A stretch of 64,000 nucleotides of DNA from Chryseobacterium sp. G0201. GTDB lineage: Bacteria; Bacteroidota; Bacteroidia; Flavobacteriales; Weeksellaceae. How positions within the stretch are numbered: the stretch's first letter is position 1; each line of letters opens with the position of its first letter. The stretch is from assembly GCF_003815655.1 (NCBI RefSeq), contig NZ_CP033917.1, positions 4,464,001 to 4,528,000 of the forward strand, given 5' to 3'. Position numbers and translations under genes: made by a program. The notes under the pieces were generated by a model, which saw only the letters and a program-made list of their open reading frames with translations, ran no database searches and was not told the origin of the DNA. Below are positions 17,169-26,695 of the stretch, in pieces.

Positions 17169-17846
17169 TTATTTTTTAGCTTTTACGTCTACAGCAATTT
17201 CGATGTCTTTACTGATCATCCATTCTGCAGGATCTGCTTCAGAAGTTCCGAATTTGATTCCCCAATCTGATCTGTTAACTGTAAATTTAGCCTGAACAGC
17301 AGCTGAGTTTTCTGTAACATCAACCTTTGCAGGGAAAGTTACATTCACTGTTTTTCCAGATAAAGTAAGGTTTCCACTTACAGTTTTATTAGCTCCGGCA
17401 ATTGCATCTTTAGGAGCATCTTTTAAATCTACAACACTTGTGATTTTGAATTCAGAAGTAGGATTTTTTGTTACGTCAAAGAAATCAGCACTTTTTAAGT
17501 GAGTTTCCAAGTCTGCCGGTTTTTTATCTTTTTCCGTTACTGAAGCAGGATCTACTTTAATAGAAGCCATATCGATAACAAAATTACCTGCAGAAAGTTG
17601 TCCTCCTTCAACATTTAAGTCACCAGATTTCACATTGATTGTTCCCCAACGAGGCGCAAAACCTCCTTTATGGAACGCTTTCCAGTTTACTAAAGAAGTT
17701 GCAGCATCAACAGCTAAAACTTCACCTTTTCCTTCTGCAACAGTTTTTTCAGTAGCTGTAGCAGCCGTATCTGCAGATTTTTCTTTATTACATGATGCTG
17801 CAAACAAACCTACAGCAACTAATGCAATGACACTAAGTTTTTTCAT
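17169..17846 (-). CDS. YceI family lipoprotein
   Basis: The 225-residue protein starts with a lipoprotein signal ending in LFAASC (Cys ~19), then a Thr/Ala-rich linker. The YceI lipocalin-like domain follows: VNWKAFHKGGFAPRWGTIN, ASIKV, THLKSADFFDVTKNPTSEF and the closing GIKFGTSEADPAEWMISKDI. YceI proteins bind long isoprenoid or lipid molecules in a beta-barrel and are often induced by stress or acid. It is expected to be membrane-anchored in the periplasm. It stands alone with its own terminator; no promoter box was recognised in the 238 bases to the next gene. Confidence 0.9.
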   Translation of the reverse strand: MKKLSVIALVAVGLFAASCNKEKSADTAATATEKTVAEGKGEVLAVDAATSLVNWKAFHKGGFAPRWGTINVKSGDLNVEGGQLSAGNFVIDMASIKVDPASVTEKDKKPADLETHLKSADFFDVTKNPTSEFKITSVVDLKDAPKDAIAGANKTVSGNLTLSGKTVNVTFPAKVDVTENSAAVQAKFTVNRSDWGIKFGTSEADPAEWMISKDIEIAVDVKAKK

Positions 17847-18084
17847 ATTATTTATTGTAAAAAAATTATTATTCTGAATTATAAGGTAAACGAAATTATT
17901 AAATTAATATTTCACTTCCTTAATTTTAACAGGTCAAAAATAGAAAAAACAACTTTTCATAACCTTAACATACATCAAGAAATGAAAAATTGAACCTTTT
18001 TTATCATAATTAAATCAAATATAGTAAATCTCAAAATTTAAATCGAGGGCAAAAATGCCTATTTTAGCACTTTAATTTTACAGA

Positions 18085-20208
18085 ATGACAAATATTGAAT
18101 TCATCCAGAAGATTGTAAACATTTCCGAAAAAAGCATTAATGCAACGCTTCAGCTTTTGGCAGAAGACTGCACCATTCCTTTTATATCGCGTTATAGAAA
18201 AGACAGAACCGGAAATCTGGATGAAGTACAGATAGAGCAAATTTCAAAGATCAGTAAGCAGTTTGAAGAGATTATAAAAAGAAAAGAAACGATATTAAAA
18301 TCTGTTGAAGAACAAAACGCCTTAACACCGGAATTTAAACAAAGAATAGAAGAAAGTTTCGATATTCAGGAGCTTGAGGATCTCTATTTACCTTTCAAAA
18401 AACGTAAAAAAACAAAAGCTGATGCTGCCAAAGAAAAAGGGTTAGAACCTTTAGCTAGAATTATTATGAGTCAGAAAAGTAATGATCTGATGTTTTTAGC
18501 ATCAAAATATCTGAATGACAACGTTTCATCCGAAGAAGAAGCACTTCAGGGAGCAAGAGACATTATGGCAGAATGGATCAACGAAAATATGTACGTTCGT
18601 AAAAATCTCCGTAGATTATTTCAGCGTAAAGCGCTTATCACTTCTAAAGTTGTTAAAGCCAAAAAGGACGAAGAAGGCGCACAAAAATTCTCCCAATATT
18701 TTGAGTGGGACGAGCCTTTGTATAAAACTCCATCTCACAGGCTTCTCGCGATGTTGAGAGCAGAATCGGAAGGTTTCGTGAAAACAAATGTCGGCGTTGA
18801 CAAAGAAGAAGCCATTAATTTTATTGAAAATGCCATTATTAAATCCAATAACGAAAGTTCAGATCAAATTGCATTAGCCATAAAAGACAGTTATAAAAGG
18901 CTATTGGAACCCGCTATTTCAAACGAAACTTTACAGGAAGCTAAAGAAAAAGCAGATAAAAAAGCCATTGAAATTTTCTCTGAAAACTTAAGTCAATTAT
19001 TACTAGCGCCACCTTTAGGCGAAAAAAGAATTCTGGCGATCGATCCCGGATATAAAAGTGGCTGTAAAATCGTGTGTATCGACGAAAAGGGAGACTTGCT
19101 CCACAATGAAACCATCTATCCTCACGCTCCACAAAACGAGTCGGGAATGGCTATGAAAAAGATACGTTCGATGGTCAATGCCTATAATATTGAAGCTATT
19201 TCTATCGGAAACGGTACCGCAAGCCGTGAAACTGAATTTTTCATTAAAAAAATAGCATTCGATAAGCCTTTGCAGGTTTTTGTAGTTTCGGAAGCGGGAG
19301 CATCTGTTTATTCTGCCAGTAAAATTGCCAGAGATGAATTCCCAAGTTATGACGTGACTGTTCGTGGTGCGGTTTCCATCGGAAGAAGATTGGCTGATCC
19401 GTTGGCTGAATTGGTTAAAATTGATGCTAAATCAATCGGAGTTGGACAATATCAACATGATGTAGATCAGACTCAATTAAAAAACGAATTGGATTCTACA
19501 GTCATGAGATGTGTAAACTCTGTCGGGATTAATTTGAATACAGCAAGTAAATCATTATTAAGCTATGTTTCCGGAATTGGTGAGAAAATGGCTGAAAACA
19601 TCGTAAACTACCGAGCTGAAAATGGTGCTTTTGAAGATAGAAAACAACTGAAAAAAGTTCCACGTTTGGGCGAAAAAGCTTATCAACAGGCTGCTGCTTT
19701 TATTAGAATTACACATGGAAAAAATCCATTAGACAATTCAGCTGTACATCCTGAAGCCTATAAAATCGTTGAAAAAATGGCGAAAGATCTAGGCATTAAA
19801 ACGGATGAATTAATTGCCAATAAAGAGAAAATAGCTTTAATTCAACCCGAAAAATATATTACTGAAGATATCGGAATTTTAGGAATAAAAGATATTTTAA
19901 AAGAACTTGAAAAACCCGGTTTAGATCCTCGAAAAGCAGCAAAAGTTTTTGAATTTGATCCTAGTGTGAAAAAGATCACCGACTTAAAAATCGGAATGAT
20001 CCTTCCGGGAATTGTCAATAATATTACAGCTTTCGGATGTTTTGTAGACCTTGGAATTAAAGAAAGCGGACTGGTTCATATTTCTCAATTGAAAGATGGT
20101 TTTGTTTCTGATGTGAATGAAGTGGTAAAACTACATCAACATGTTGAGGTGAGAGTAACTGAAGTGGATGAAGCGAGAAAAAGGATTCAGCTGAGTATGA
20201 TTCTTTAA
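18085..20208 (+). CDS. tex: Tex-like RNA-binding protein
   Basis: The 707-residue protein has the Tex/Spt6-like order: N-terminal helical domain; a YqgF/RNase H-like domain starting at RILAIDPGYKSGCKIVCID (~residue 313); a helix-hairpin-helix domain with NTASKSLLSYVSGIGEKMA and VPRLGEKAYQQAAAF; and a C-terminal S1 domain from IGMILPGIVNNITAFGCFVD to the end. Tex binds nucleic acid and affects transcription and toxin expression in other bacteria; its exact role is unsettled. The RDD gene starts 10 bases after its stop, so the two form an operon. Confidence 0.94.
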   Translation: MTNIEFIQKIVNISEKSINATLQLLAEDCTIPFISRYRKDRTGNLDEVQIEQISKISKQFEEIIKRKETILKSVEEQNALTPEFKQRIEESFDIQELEDLYLPFKKRKKTKADAAKEKGLEPLARIIMSQKSNDLMFLASKYLNDNVSSEEEALQGARDIMAEWINENMYVRKNLRRLFQRKALITSKVVKAKKDEEGAQKFSQYFEWDEPLYKTPSHRLLAMLRAESEGFVKTNVGVDKEEAINFIENAIIKSNNESSDQIALAIKDSYKRLLEPAISNETLQEAKEKADKKAIEIFSENLSQLLLAPPLGEKRILAIDPGYKSGCKIVCIDEKGDLLHNETIYPHAPQNESGMAMKKIRSMVNAYNIEAISIGNGTASRETEFFIKKIAFDKPLQVFVVSEAGASVYSASKIARDEFPSYDVTVRGAVSIGRRLADPLAELVKIDAKSIGVGQYQHDVDQTQLKNELDSTVMRCVNSVGINLNTASKSLLSYVSGIGEKMAENIVNYRAENGAFEDRKQLKKVPRLGEKAYQQAAAFIRITHGKNPLDNSAVHPEAYKIVEKMAKDLGIKTDELIANKEKIALIQPEKYITEDIGILGIKDILKELEKPGLDPRKAAKVFEFDPSVKKITDLKIGMILPGIVNNITAFGCFVDLGIKESGLVHISQLKDGFVSDVNEVVKLHQHVEVRVTEVDEARKRIQLSMIL

Positions 20209-20218
20209 TTTAAAACTC

Positions 20219-20770
20219 ATGAGAATTTCAGAATTAAAAGAAAAAAAAATAACCCGCCGGGCGACCCGAGATTTTGATTTGGAAGGTAACCGTATTTATA
20301 ATGAATTTGAATATGATTTACCTTTCAAAGCTGATTTTTCAGGTAGTGAAAAACAAAGAGAATGGGCTAAAATAATTGATCTAATTCCTTTTTTTCTTAT
20401 TTTTCTTTTCATTTTTAAACTGGCTCCAATTCTATCTTTCTTGTTTTCAATCCCATCAGTAATAATTCTTGGAAGTATTACCGAAACAGTTTGGGGAACA
20501 ACCTTAGGAAAAAGGATTTTTAGAATGATTGTCATTGACGATTTTGGAAATTTTCCTAATTTTTTCACATCATTAAAAAGGAATTTTTTGTGCTTATCCA
20601 ACTTCTACCCTTCCTTTTCAGAATACACCACAAAAGATGTTGCATTTGGAACTCAAACACATTTTAGAACGGATTTAAGTATGCACATGAACAATAAATT
20701 GTGCAAAACATATATTGTCAAAGAAATTCAGTTGTTGAAAATCAAAAAACTGTTAGAAGAAAAAAAGTAG
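20219..20770 (+). CDS. RDD family membrane protein
   Basis: The 183-residue protein has a basic N-terminus, two or three hydrophobic helices (KIIDLIPFFLIFLFIF; ILSFLFSIPSVIILGSI), then the RDD signature around GTTLGKRIFRMIVIDDFGNF and FTSLKRNFL. The first Arg-Asp of the family motif reads KIID here. RDD proteins are small integral membrane proteins, some linked to sodium/proton exchange; the role is not established. It is probably co-transcribed with tex. Its TAG stop codon lies inside the left arm of the following terminator. Confidence 0.78.
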   Translation: MRISELKEKKITRRATRDFDLEGNRIYNEFEYDLPFKADFSGSEKQREWAKIIDLIPFFLIFLFIFKLAPILSFLFSIPSVIILGSITETVWGTTLGKRIFRMIVIDDFGNFPNFFTSLKRNFLCLSNFYPSFSEYTTKDVAFGTQTHFRTDLSMHMNNKLCKTYIVKEIQLLKIKKLLEEKK

Positions 20771-20797
20771 CTTAAAATTAAGCTACTTTCTTTTTAT
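20763..20797. terminator. Bidirectional terminator overlapping the RDD stop
   Basis: AAAGTAGCTTA (20764-20774) pairs with TAAGCTACTTT (20779-20789), with A-rich and T-rich flanks. The left arm contains the RDD stop codon and the right flank overlaps the end of the convergent M28 peptidase gene. It probably serves both genes. Confidence 0.75.
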
Positions 20798-22365
20798 TTA
20801 AAATCCTTAGAATCTCTTCTCGGTCCTTTCGCCTCGGGCCATTTTGTAACCTGTCCTTTATCATCAAGAGGCATTTCTCTTTTCTCTCTGTTGGTAAATT
20901 CCGGATCTTCTGATGCCATGTAAGCTAGTGATGCCGTTAAAATTACATTATTTTTCACCTCATCAAAAACAATCTTGTCGTATGTATCTTTAGTCGTGTG
21001 CCAAGTATAGCCGAAATACCCCCAATTCAACGAACTTAGAGAAAATCCGGGAACTCCTGCAGCTACAAAAGAAGCATGATCAGAACCACCTCCGCCGGGC
21101 ATTCCCGGAAAATCTGTTTTGATCTGATCTCTTACTTTTTTCGGAACTCCATTCAGCCATTTTCCGATATAATCGTACGATTTTACAAATCCTTGTCCGC
21201 TGATGTTTACAACACGACCTGTTCCGTTATCTTGGTTGAACACCGCCTGTGTTCCCTTTATAATTTCAGGATTATCTGCAACAAAACCTCTGGAACCGTT
21301 CAAACCTTGCTCTTCACTTCCCCAAAGTCCGACAACGATCGTTCTTTTATTGTTTGGATAATATTTTTTAAGGATTCTCATGGTTTCAAGCATCGTTAAA
21401 ACGCCTGTTCCGTTGTCTGTCGCGCCCTGAGCACCATCCCAAGAATCAAGGTGAGCAGAAAGAATGACATATTCATTCGGTTTTTCTTTTCCTTTAATAA
21501 TTCCGACTGTGTTAAAAGTTTTAGCATCAGGAAGAACTTTTGACTGTGCTTCAATTTTAATTTTAGGTTTACTTCTTTTTTCAGCCATTCTGAAAAGCAT
21601 TCCATAATCTTCAACATCAATGTCGATCATTGGGATTTTGCTTGTTTTAGCTCCAAAAATCCGGTTGGCTCCCATAATTCCTGTCCAGTTTGAAATGGCA
21701 ATTCCCACAGCTCCCGCTTTTTCCAAAGCTTCAGGAAGCGTATTATTATCGTATCCAATATTTTTCACATAGTCACGGAAATCTTTTGAAGCCTGTTCTT
21801 TTTCCGCTTTTAATTTTTCATATAATTCAGGAGTTGCAAACTCTTTGATCTGTTCATCAGAACGTCCTATTTTCTGATACTGCGCCATCAGAACAATTTT
21901 TCCTTTTGCGGAAGGTAACCATTGATCAAATTCAGCTTTAGAAGACACTTTAGGAAGAATTACAACTTCAGCCTCAATCGCTTTTTTAGTCGCAGGACTC
22001 CAAGCTAATTGGGTTGCAGATAATGATTTTATGCGAGGATACGTCATGTCAACATGCGTAATTCCTCTTTGCCAGCCTTTCCAAGTTCCGAATTGCTGTA
22101 GATTGGCATCAACTCCCCAAGAACGAAGTTTTTCGGCCGTCCATTCATTGGCTGCCAGCATTTCAGGCGTTCCAACCAAACGGGGCCCGATTCCATCAAG
22201 CAGTTCAGACGCCATATCTTCAAGCTGAGAATGGCTATTAACTTCATTTACAAAATTTTCAACTACAGGATTCAGTTTTTCCTGTGAACCGGTTTGTGCC
22301 TGAGCCCATGAAAATTGTACCGCCAATACTACTGCAGGCGCTACAAAAAAGCGATTTATCTTCAT
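20794..22365 (-). CDS. Secreted M28 family metallopeptidase
   Basis: This 523-residue exported protein (signal peptide ending near AQAQ, residue ~24) resembles plasma carboxypeptidase Q-like M28 peptidases. Zinc ligands are His305 (SAHLDSWDGA), Asp317 (GATDNGTG), catalytic Glu351 and ligand Glu352 (GSEEQGLNG), Asp379 (QDNGTG) and His430 (GSDHASF). A protease-associated domain is inserted before the catalytic part (~130-250). It likely trims di- or oligopeptides in the periplasm or outside the cell. It is monocistronic and convergent with the tex-RDD operon. Confidence 0.92.
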   Translation of the reverse strand: MKINRFFVAPAVVLAVQFSWAQAQTGSQEKLNPVVENFVNEVNSHSQLEDMASELLDGIGPRLVGTPEMLAANEWTAEKLRSWGVDANLQQFGTWKGWQRGITHVDMTYPRIKSLSATQLAWSPATKKAIEAEVVILPKVSSKAEFDQWLPSAKGKIVLMAQYQKIGRSDEQIKEFATPELYEKLKAEKEQASKDFRDYVKNIGYDNNTLPEALEKAGAVGIAISNWTGIMGANRIFGAKTSKIPMIDIDVEDYGMLFRMAEKRSKPKIKIEAQSKVLPDAKTFNTVGIIKGKEKPNEYVILSAHLDSWDGAQGATDNGTGVLTMLETMRILKKYYPNNKRTIVVGLWGSEEQGLNGSRGFVADNPEIIKGTQAVFNQDNGTGRVVNISGQGFVKSYDYIGKWLNGVPKKVRDQIKTDFPGMPGGGGSDHASFVAAGVPGFSLSSLNWGYFGYTWHTTKDTYDKIVFDEVKNNVILTASLAYMASEDPEFTNREKREMPLDDKGQVTKWPEAKGPRRDSKDFK

Positions 22366-22679
22366 AATGTCATTGATTGGGATAAAGATAAAGGAATTCG
22401 GGGGAAACTGGGAAGGGTAAAAGAGAAAAACAGAATGATTTTTATCCTAATGATTGATATTTAGGCTTAAAAAATAATTTTAAAGTTAAATTTTTAAACC
22501 ATTAAAATGTATCAAGCTGTTAAGAAGATTAGCTTTTGATAAAGTATTAAGAAGCTAAACAAGGATTTCACAATTTGATCTCTATAAAATAAGCCTAGAT
22601 TCCTACGGAATGACAAACTTGATTTAATAATAAAAAAAACCGACTTCAAAGAAGCCGGTTCATATCGATTTTAGGTCGA
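22366..22679. other. Intergenic region with a dispersed-repeat-like sequence
   Basis: These 314 bases hold no coding frame. At 22599-22611 ATTCC-TAC-GGAAT forms a small palindrome within a stretch reading GATTCCTACGGAATGACAAA, which I recall as a recurrent intergenic sequence in flavobacteria. The right end carries the terminator of the histone H1-like gene. Nothing else was seen. Confidence 0.4.
22632..22660 (-). terminator. Terminator of the histone H1-like gene
   Basis: On the minus strand AACCGGCTTC pairs with GAAGTCGGTT (one mismatch) around a short loop and is followed by TTTTTTATTATT, about 20 bases after the stop. Confidence 0.75.
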
Positions 22680-22856
22680 TTATTTTTTTGATTCCTCAAC
22701 AGAAACTTTTCTGAAGTCTTTGAACAATTTGCTTAGTTCTAAAGCTGATTTACGAGCTCTAGTTCCAGCAGCCTTGTTTCCTTTTTCTGCTTGTTGGTTT
22801 GCTTCAGTTGTAAAAGCTTCAAATTCCGCGTTGATCTTTTCAATAAGTTCTTTCAT
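22680..22856 (-). CDS. Histone H1-like DNA-binding protein
   Basis: This 58-residue protein was found by reading the gap. It begins MKELIEKINAEFEAFTTEAN, continues through a basic middle (KGNKAAGTRARKSALEL) and ends FRKVSVEESKK. It matches the short Hc1/histone H1-like proteins that are nearly universal in Bacteroidota and are thought to bind and compact DNA. The length is normal for the family, and helices with Lys/Arg on one face are evident. A perfect promoter (TTG-N19-TATATTTG) and a strong terminator flank it, so it is an independent and probably highly expressed gene. Confidence 0.9.
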   Translation of the reverse strand: MKELIEKINAEFEAFTTEANQQAEKGNKAAGTRARKSALELSKLFKDFRKVSVEESKK

Positions 22857-22875
22857 TATTTTAAAATTTAGGGTG

Positions 22876-22905
22876 CAAATATAGGTTTTATGGTGGATTT
22901 CGCAA
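22876..22905 (-). promoter_or_regulatory. Promoter of the histone H1-like gene
   Basis: On the minus strand TTG (22905-22903) is followed after 19 bases by TATATTTG (22883-22876), which ends 19 bases before the ATG. Both elements and spacing fit the Bacteroidota -33/-7 promoter. Confidence 0.6.
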
Positions 22906-23122
22906 TAGTTAAGGGTAAAAAAACTTAATAAAAATCGAGAATTATTAAAATTTGGAATGAAAATAAAAATTTTTAAGTCAATTCGTTCCTTTTTTTCTCT
23001 ATCAAAAGCTAATGTAAAGTAAGATTCAGGTTTATTTAAAATAAAAATCAGATTTTCGGGAAGACCTTTTATCGGTTTTATGTAAATTCGCTAAATAACT
23101 AAATTATTTGTCCGTAAGTCCC

Positions 23123-26100
23123 ATGGAGCTGCCAAAAGAATATATTTTATCGGATACCAACATCAGCACACTGTCTATATATGATCTTTTGAAGCACGCT
23201 CAAACGGCAAATTTTATAGAAAACAAAGATTTCCGGGACATCTACCCAATTGCCCTTGACTGCAATGCCGGAGTTTTTACGAAAACTACATCTGTCATTG
23301 ATTTCCCGAATGTTTCCGTAAGCCAGGTTGGAACTTCATTAATAACTGCTTGCTCATGTGACAATGAAACGAATAAACTTTGCGAGCATCAGGCTGAAAT
23401 TATTCACGCTATTCTGGAGCAGAAAAACTTCCGAATCTTTTTTGATCATAATGTAAGACAAAGATCATTGATGTCTGTCGCGAAAGGTTTTGGATTAGAA
23501 AATGAAACAAATTTGGATGCTTATTTTAACATTGAATATACTGATGGAAAATTAGATATTCAGCCAAAAATCAAAGAGCTGATCCAAATGGATGAGCAGG
23601 TTTTCAAACAGGATCTGCTTCCTCAACGCGTTTCAATATTAGATGAATTAGCAGTTCAGAATACTGATAAAAAAAAGATTCTGGTTATCGGAAAACACCG
23701 CTTTTACAATCAACTGAATTTTTCATTGATGGAAGCTGATATTACCCAATCAGGAAAAGTAAAAAACCCAATTACAACGATTGATCCCATGCAGTTGATC
23801 TGGAAAGCAGAACAACCCTCAGAGATCAAATTTTATACGGCAATTCTCACCTTTCAAAATAAATATAGCGAAGAAAAAAGCGCTGCAGAATTACAGGCTT
23901 TACAACTGATCGTCCAGAATCCTTTAGACCTTGATGTGTATTATCACGATCACACTGTAGCCGAAACAATTTCTTCAAAATCATTGATTTCGATTAATTT
24001 AAATATATTAAAATCGGAGATACAACTTACTGTTTTCAAGAAAGATCCTTTTTACGAAATTACAGGAGAGCTGTTGTTCAATGACATTTCCCTCCCTTTT
24101 AAAAATGTAGTGATCCGAAACGATTATTTTGTGTATTATCAAAATACGCTCAGCTTGGTTGACAATCCTGATATGCTTCGTGTGATCAAGTTTTTCAAAT
24201 CAAATAATGAAATATTGATCATCCACGCTTCAAAATATGACGAATTTCTGCAAACTGTTTTATCTTCATTAGAACAGTATATCCATATCAATTACAGTTA
24301 TATCCGCCAGGCCACACCGGTAGAATTGGCAGAGAAAGATTTCAACACAGAACGAATCATTTATCTACAGCAAAAAGGAAATTTTGTTTCTATTACTCCG
24401 GTAATGAAATATGGCTCGGTTGAAGTTGTCGTTTATTCCAGAAAGCAATTGTTTGATACTGATCAGAATGGAAATATGTTCACCATCGAACGAAATCATG
24501 ATGCAGAAGATCGTTTGACTTCAATCATTATGAAACAACATCCTGAATTTGAAGAGCAAATGGACGGGAATGAATATTTCTACCTTCATAAAGATAAATT
24601 TTTAGATGAAAATTGGTTCTTAGAAGCCTTTGAAGCATGGAGAAACGAAAAAATAACCATTCTTGGATTCAATGAATTAAAGAACAATAAATTAAACCCA
24701 AATAAAGCTAAATTAAACATCCTGATTACCAGCGGTGTCGATTGGTTCAACGCTAAATTAGCTGTAAAATTTGGCAAGAAAGAAGCTTCATTAAAACAGA
24801 TTAACAGAGCAATACGTAATAAGACTAAATTTATTCAATTAGATGACGGCACTCAAGGTATTTTACCCGATGAATGGATCAATAAAATCTCTAAATATTT
24901 CCAGATTGGAGATATTGATGAAGAATTATTAAAGATCCCGAAAATCAGTTTCACAGAAATATCAAATCTCTTTGAAAAAGAAGTTTTGAGTGATGAGGTA
25001 CAAACAGAGATCAATACCTATTCACAAAATTTTTCAGCAACCAAAAAGATCCCTGAAATTACCGTTCCGGCAGAATTAAATGCAGAACTGAGAGATTATC
25101 AGCGAGACGGACTGAACTGGCTGGGTTTTCTTGATAATTTCAATTTTGGAGGATGTCTTGCCGATGATATGGGACTGGGTAAAACCATACAGATCATTGC
25201 TTTTATCTTACATCAAAGAGAAAAATACGGACCTACAACCAACCTGATTGTTGTTCCCACTTCCCTCCTATTCAACTGGCAGGAAGAAATTGAAAAATTT
25301 GCACCTTCCATCAAGGTTTTGTTGCATTATGGCGCCGACAGGAAGAAAACGACCGATTTGATGCATCAGTATGAAGTCGTATTGATAAGCTATGGAATGC
25401 TGCTTTCGGATATTCGTTTTCTTAAAACGTTTCATTTTAATTATATTTTCCTTGATGAATCGCAGGCTATTAAAAACCCGAATTCAGAAAAATACAAAGC
25501 CTCCCGTCTTTTACAATCAAGAAACAGGATCGTATTGACCGGAACACCCATTGAAAATAACACCTTTGATCTGTATGGGCAACTTTCTTTTGCCTGTCCG
25601 GGATTGTTGGGAAGTAAACAGTATTTTAAAGATACGTACGCCATCCCAATCGATAAATTTGAATACACCAAACGAGCTATAGAACTTCAGCAAAAGATAA
25701 ATCCTTTTATCCTCCGAAGAACCAAAAAGCAAGTCGCCAAAGAGCTTCCCGAAAAAACAGAAATGGTTATCTACTGCGAAATGAACGCAGAACAGCGTAA
25801 AATTTACGACACTTATGAACGTGAGCTTCGAGAGTTCATCTCTGCATCCACTGATGATGAAACGCTTAAAAACAGTATGCATGTTTTAACGGGCTTAACA
25901 AAACTTCGACAAATCTGTAATTCTCCTGCTTTGTTGAAAGAAGGTCATTCCGGTGATAATGCCGTGAAAATTGAGATTTTAACCGAGCAGATCGAAAATA
26001 AATCTAAAGAACATAAAATTCTTGTCTTTTCACAATTTGTAGGAATGCTTGATTTGATTAAAACTGAATTAGAGAAGAAAAATATCCCTTTTGAATATCT

Positions 26101-26464
26101 GACAGGGCAAACCAAAGACCGCGGAACGAAGGTGAATAATTTTCAAACAGATGAAAATATCCGTGTATTTTTAATCAGTTTAAAAGCCGGTGGTGTTGGT
26201 CTTAACCTTACAGAAGCCGATTACGTTTATCTGGTAGATCCTTGGTGGAATCCTGCTTCTGAAAATCAGGCCATTGACAGAAGTTACAGAATCGGACAAA
26301 CAAAAAATGTGATTGCCGTTCGCCTGATCTGCTCCAATACCGTCGAAGAAAAAATATTAAATCTCCAGAAGAAAAAAAATAAACTTGCCCAAGGTTTAAT
26401 AAAAACCAGTGAATCAAAACTGCAGAATTTCAGCAAAAGTGATCTTCTGGAAATCTTGGAGTAA
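23123..26464 (+). CDS. SNF2-family DEAD/DEAH box helicase with zinc-finger-like N-terminus
   Basis: This 1113-residue Swi2/Snf2 ATPase translocates on DNA and remodels protein-DNA complexes. Near the N-terminus CSCDNETNKLCEHQ gives a Cys/His set like a SWIM zinc finger. The ATPase occupies the last ~450 residues: DDMGLGKTIQ (motif I), FLDESQAIKN (II), LTGTPIENN (III), then the second RecA domain with GLTKLRQICNSP, SLKAGGVGLNLTEADYV (V) and DRSYRIGQ (VI). The ATG at 23123 is chosen; the frame can be extended five codons to a TTG at 23108. It stands alone on the plus strand. Targets are unknown; the family includes RapA-like and DNA-repair members. Confidence 0.9.
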   Translation: MELPKEYILSDTNISTLSIYDLLKHAQTANFIENKDFRDIYPIALDCNAGVFTKTTSVIDFPNVSVSQVGTSLITACSCDNETNKLCEHQAEIIHAILEQKNFRIFFDHNVRQRSLMSVAKGFGLENETNLDAYFNIEYTDGKLDIQPKIKELIQMDEQVFKQDLLPQRVSILDELAVQNTDKKKILVIGKHRFYNQLNFSLMEADITQSGKVKNPITTIDPMQLIWKAEQPSEIKFYTAILTFQNKYSEEKSAAELQALQLIVQNPLDLDVYYHDHTVAETISSKSLISINLNILKSEIQLTVFKKDPFYEITGELLFNDISLPFKNVVIRNDYFVYYQNTLSLVDNPDMLRVIKFFKSNNEILIIHASKYDEFLQTVLSSLEQYIHINYSYIRQATPVELAEKDFNTERIIYLQQKGNFVSITPVMKYGSVEVVVYSRKQLFDTDQNGNMFTIERNHDAEDRLTSIIMKQHPEFEEQMDGNEYFYLHKDKFLDENWFLEAFEAWRNEKITILGFNELKNNKLNPNKAKLNILITSGVDWFNAKLAVKFGKKEASLKQINRAIRNKTKFIQLDDGTQGILPDEWINKISKYFQIGDIDEELLKIPKISFTEISNLFEKEVLSDEVQTEINTYSQNFSATKKIPEITVPAELNAELRDYQRDGLNWLGFLDNFNFGGCLADDMGLGKTIQIIAFILHQREKYGPTTNLIVVPTSLLFNWQEEIEKFAPSIKVLLHYGADRKKTTDLMHQYEVVLISYGMLLSDIRFLKTFHFNYIFLDESQAIKNPNSEKYKASRLLQSRNRIVLTGTPIENNTFDLYGQLSFACPGLLGSKQYFKDTYAIPIDKFEYTKRAIELQQKINPFILRRTKKQVAKELPEKTEMVIYCEMNAEQRKIYDTYERELREFISASTDDETLKNSMHVLTGLTKLRQICNSPALLKEGHSGDNAVKIEILTEQIENKSKEHKILVFSQFVGMLDLIKTELEKKNIPFEYLTGQTKDRGTKVNNFQTDENIRVFLISLKAGGVGLNLTEADYVYLVDPWWNPASENQAIDRSYRIGQTKNVIAVRLICSNTVEEKILNLQKKKNKLAQGLIKTSESKLQNFSKSDLLEILE

Positions 26465-26473
26465 AATTTACCC

Positions 26474-26559
26474 AAAAGGACACAAAAGTTTTAGTACTCA
26501 ATATATTTTGGATAATAATTTTCCATTCAGTTTATACACATTGAAACTTTGTGCCTTTT
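26474..26559. repeat. Inverted repeat between genes (ACAAAAG family)
   Basis: AAAAGGACACAAAAGTTT (26474-26491) faces AAACTTTGTGCCTTTT (26544-26559), its near-complement, 52 bases later. A longer element with similar arms lies at 33765-33953. No coding frame. Confidence 0.45.
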
Positions 26560-26668
26560 AACTTCTTTGAATCTTCGATTTGTGATTAAAAAAAACAATC
26601 GATTTTATAGATTATCATAGTAAGAATTGTTTTTATTGAAAATAATTCAAAAATAAATTTACATTCCT

Positions 26669-26676
26669 TATATTTG
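26669..26676 (+). promoter_or_regulatory. Promoter -7 box for the second AraC gene
   Basis: TATATTTG ends 19 bases before the ATG at 26696. A second match, TAATTTTG, at 26684-26691 is too close to the ATG unless the transcript is leaderless. Confidence 0.45.
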
Positions 26677-26695
26677 ATTTTTATAATTTTGCATC

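Noticed and set aside
23108..23122. TTG start for the SNF2 gene
   Set aside because: An ATG follows five codons later; there is no support for the rare start.
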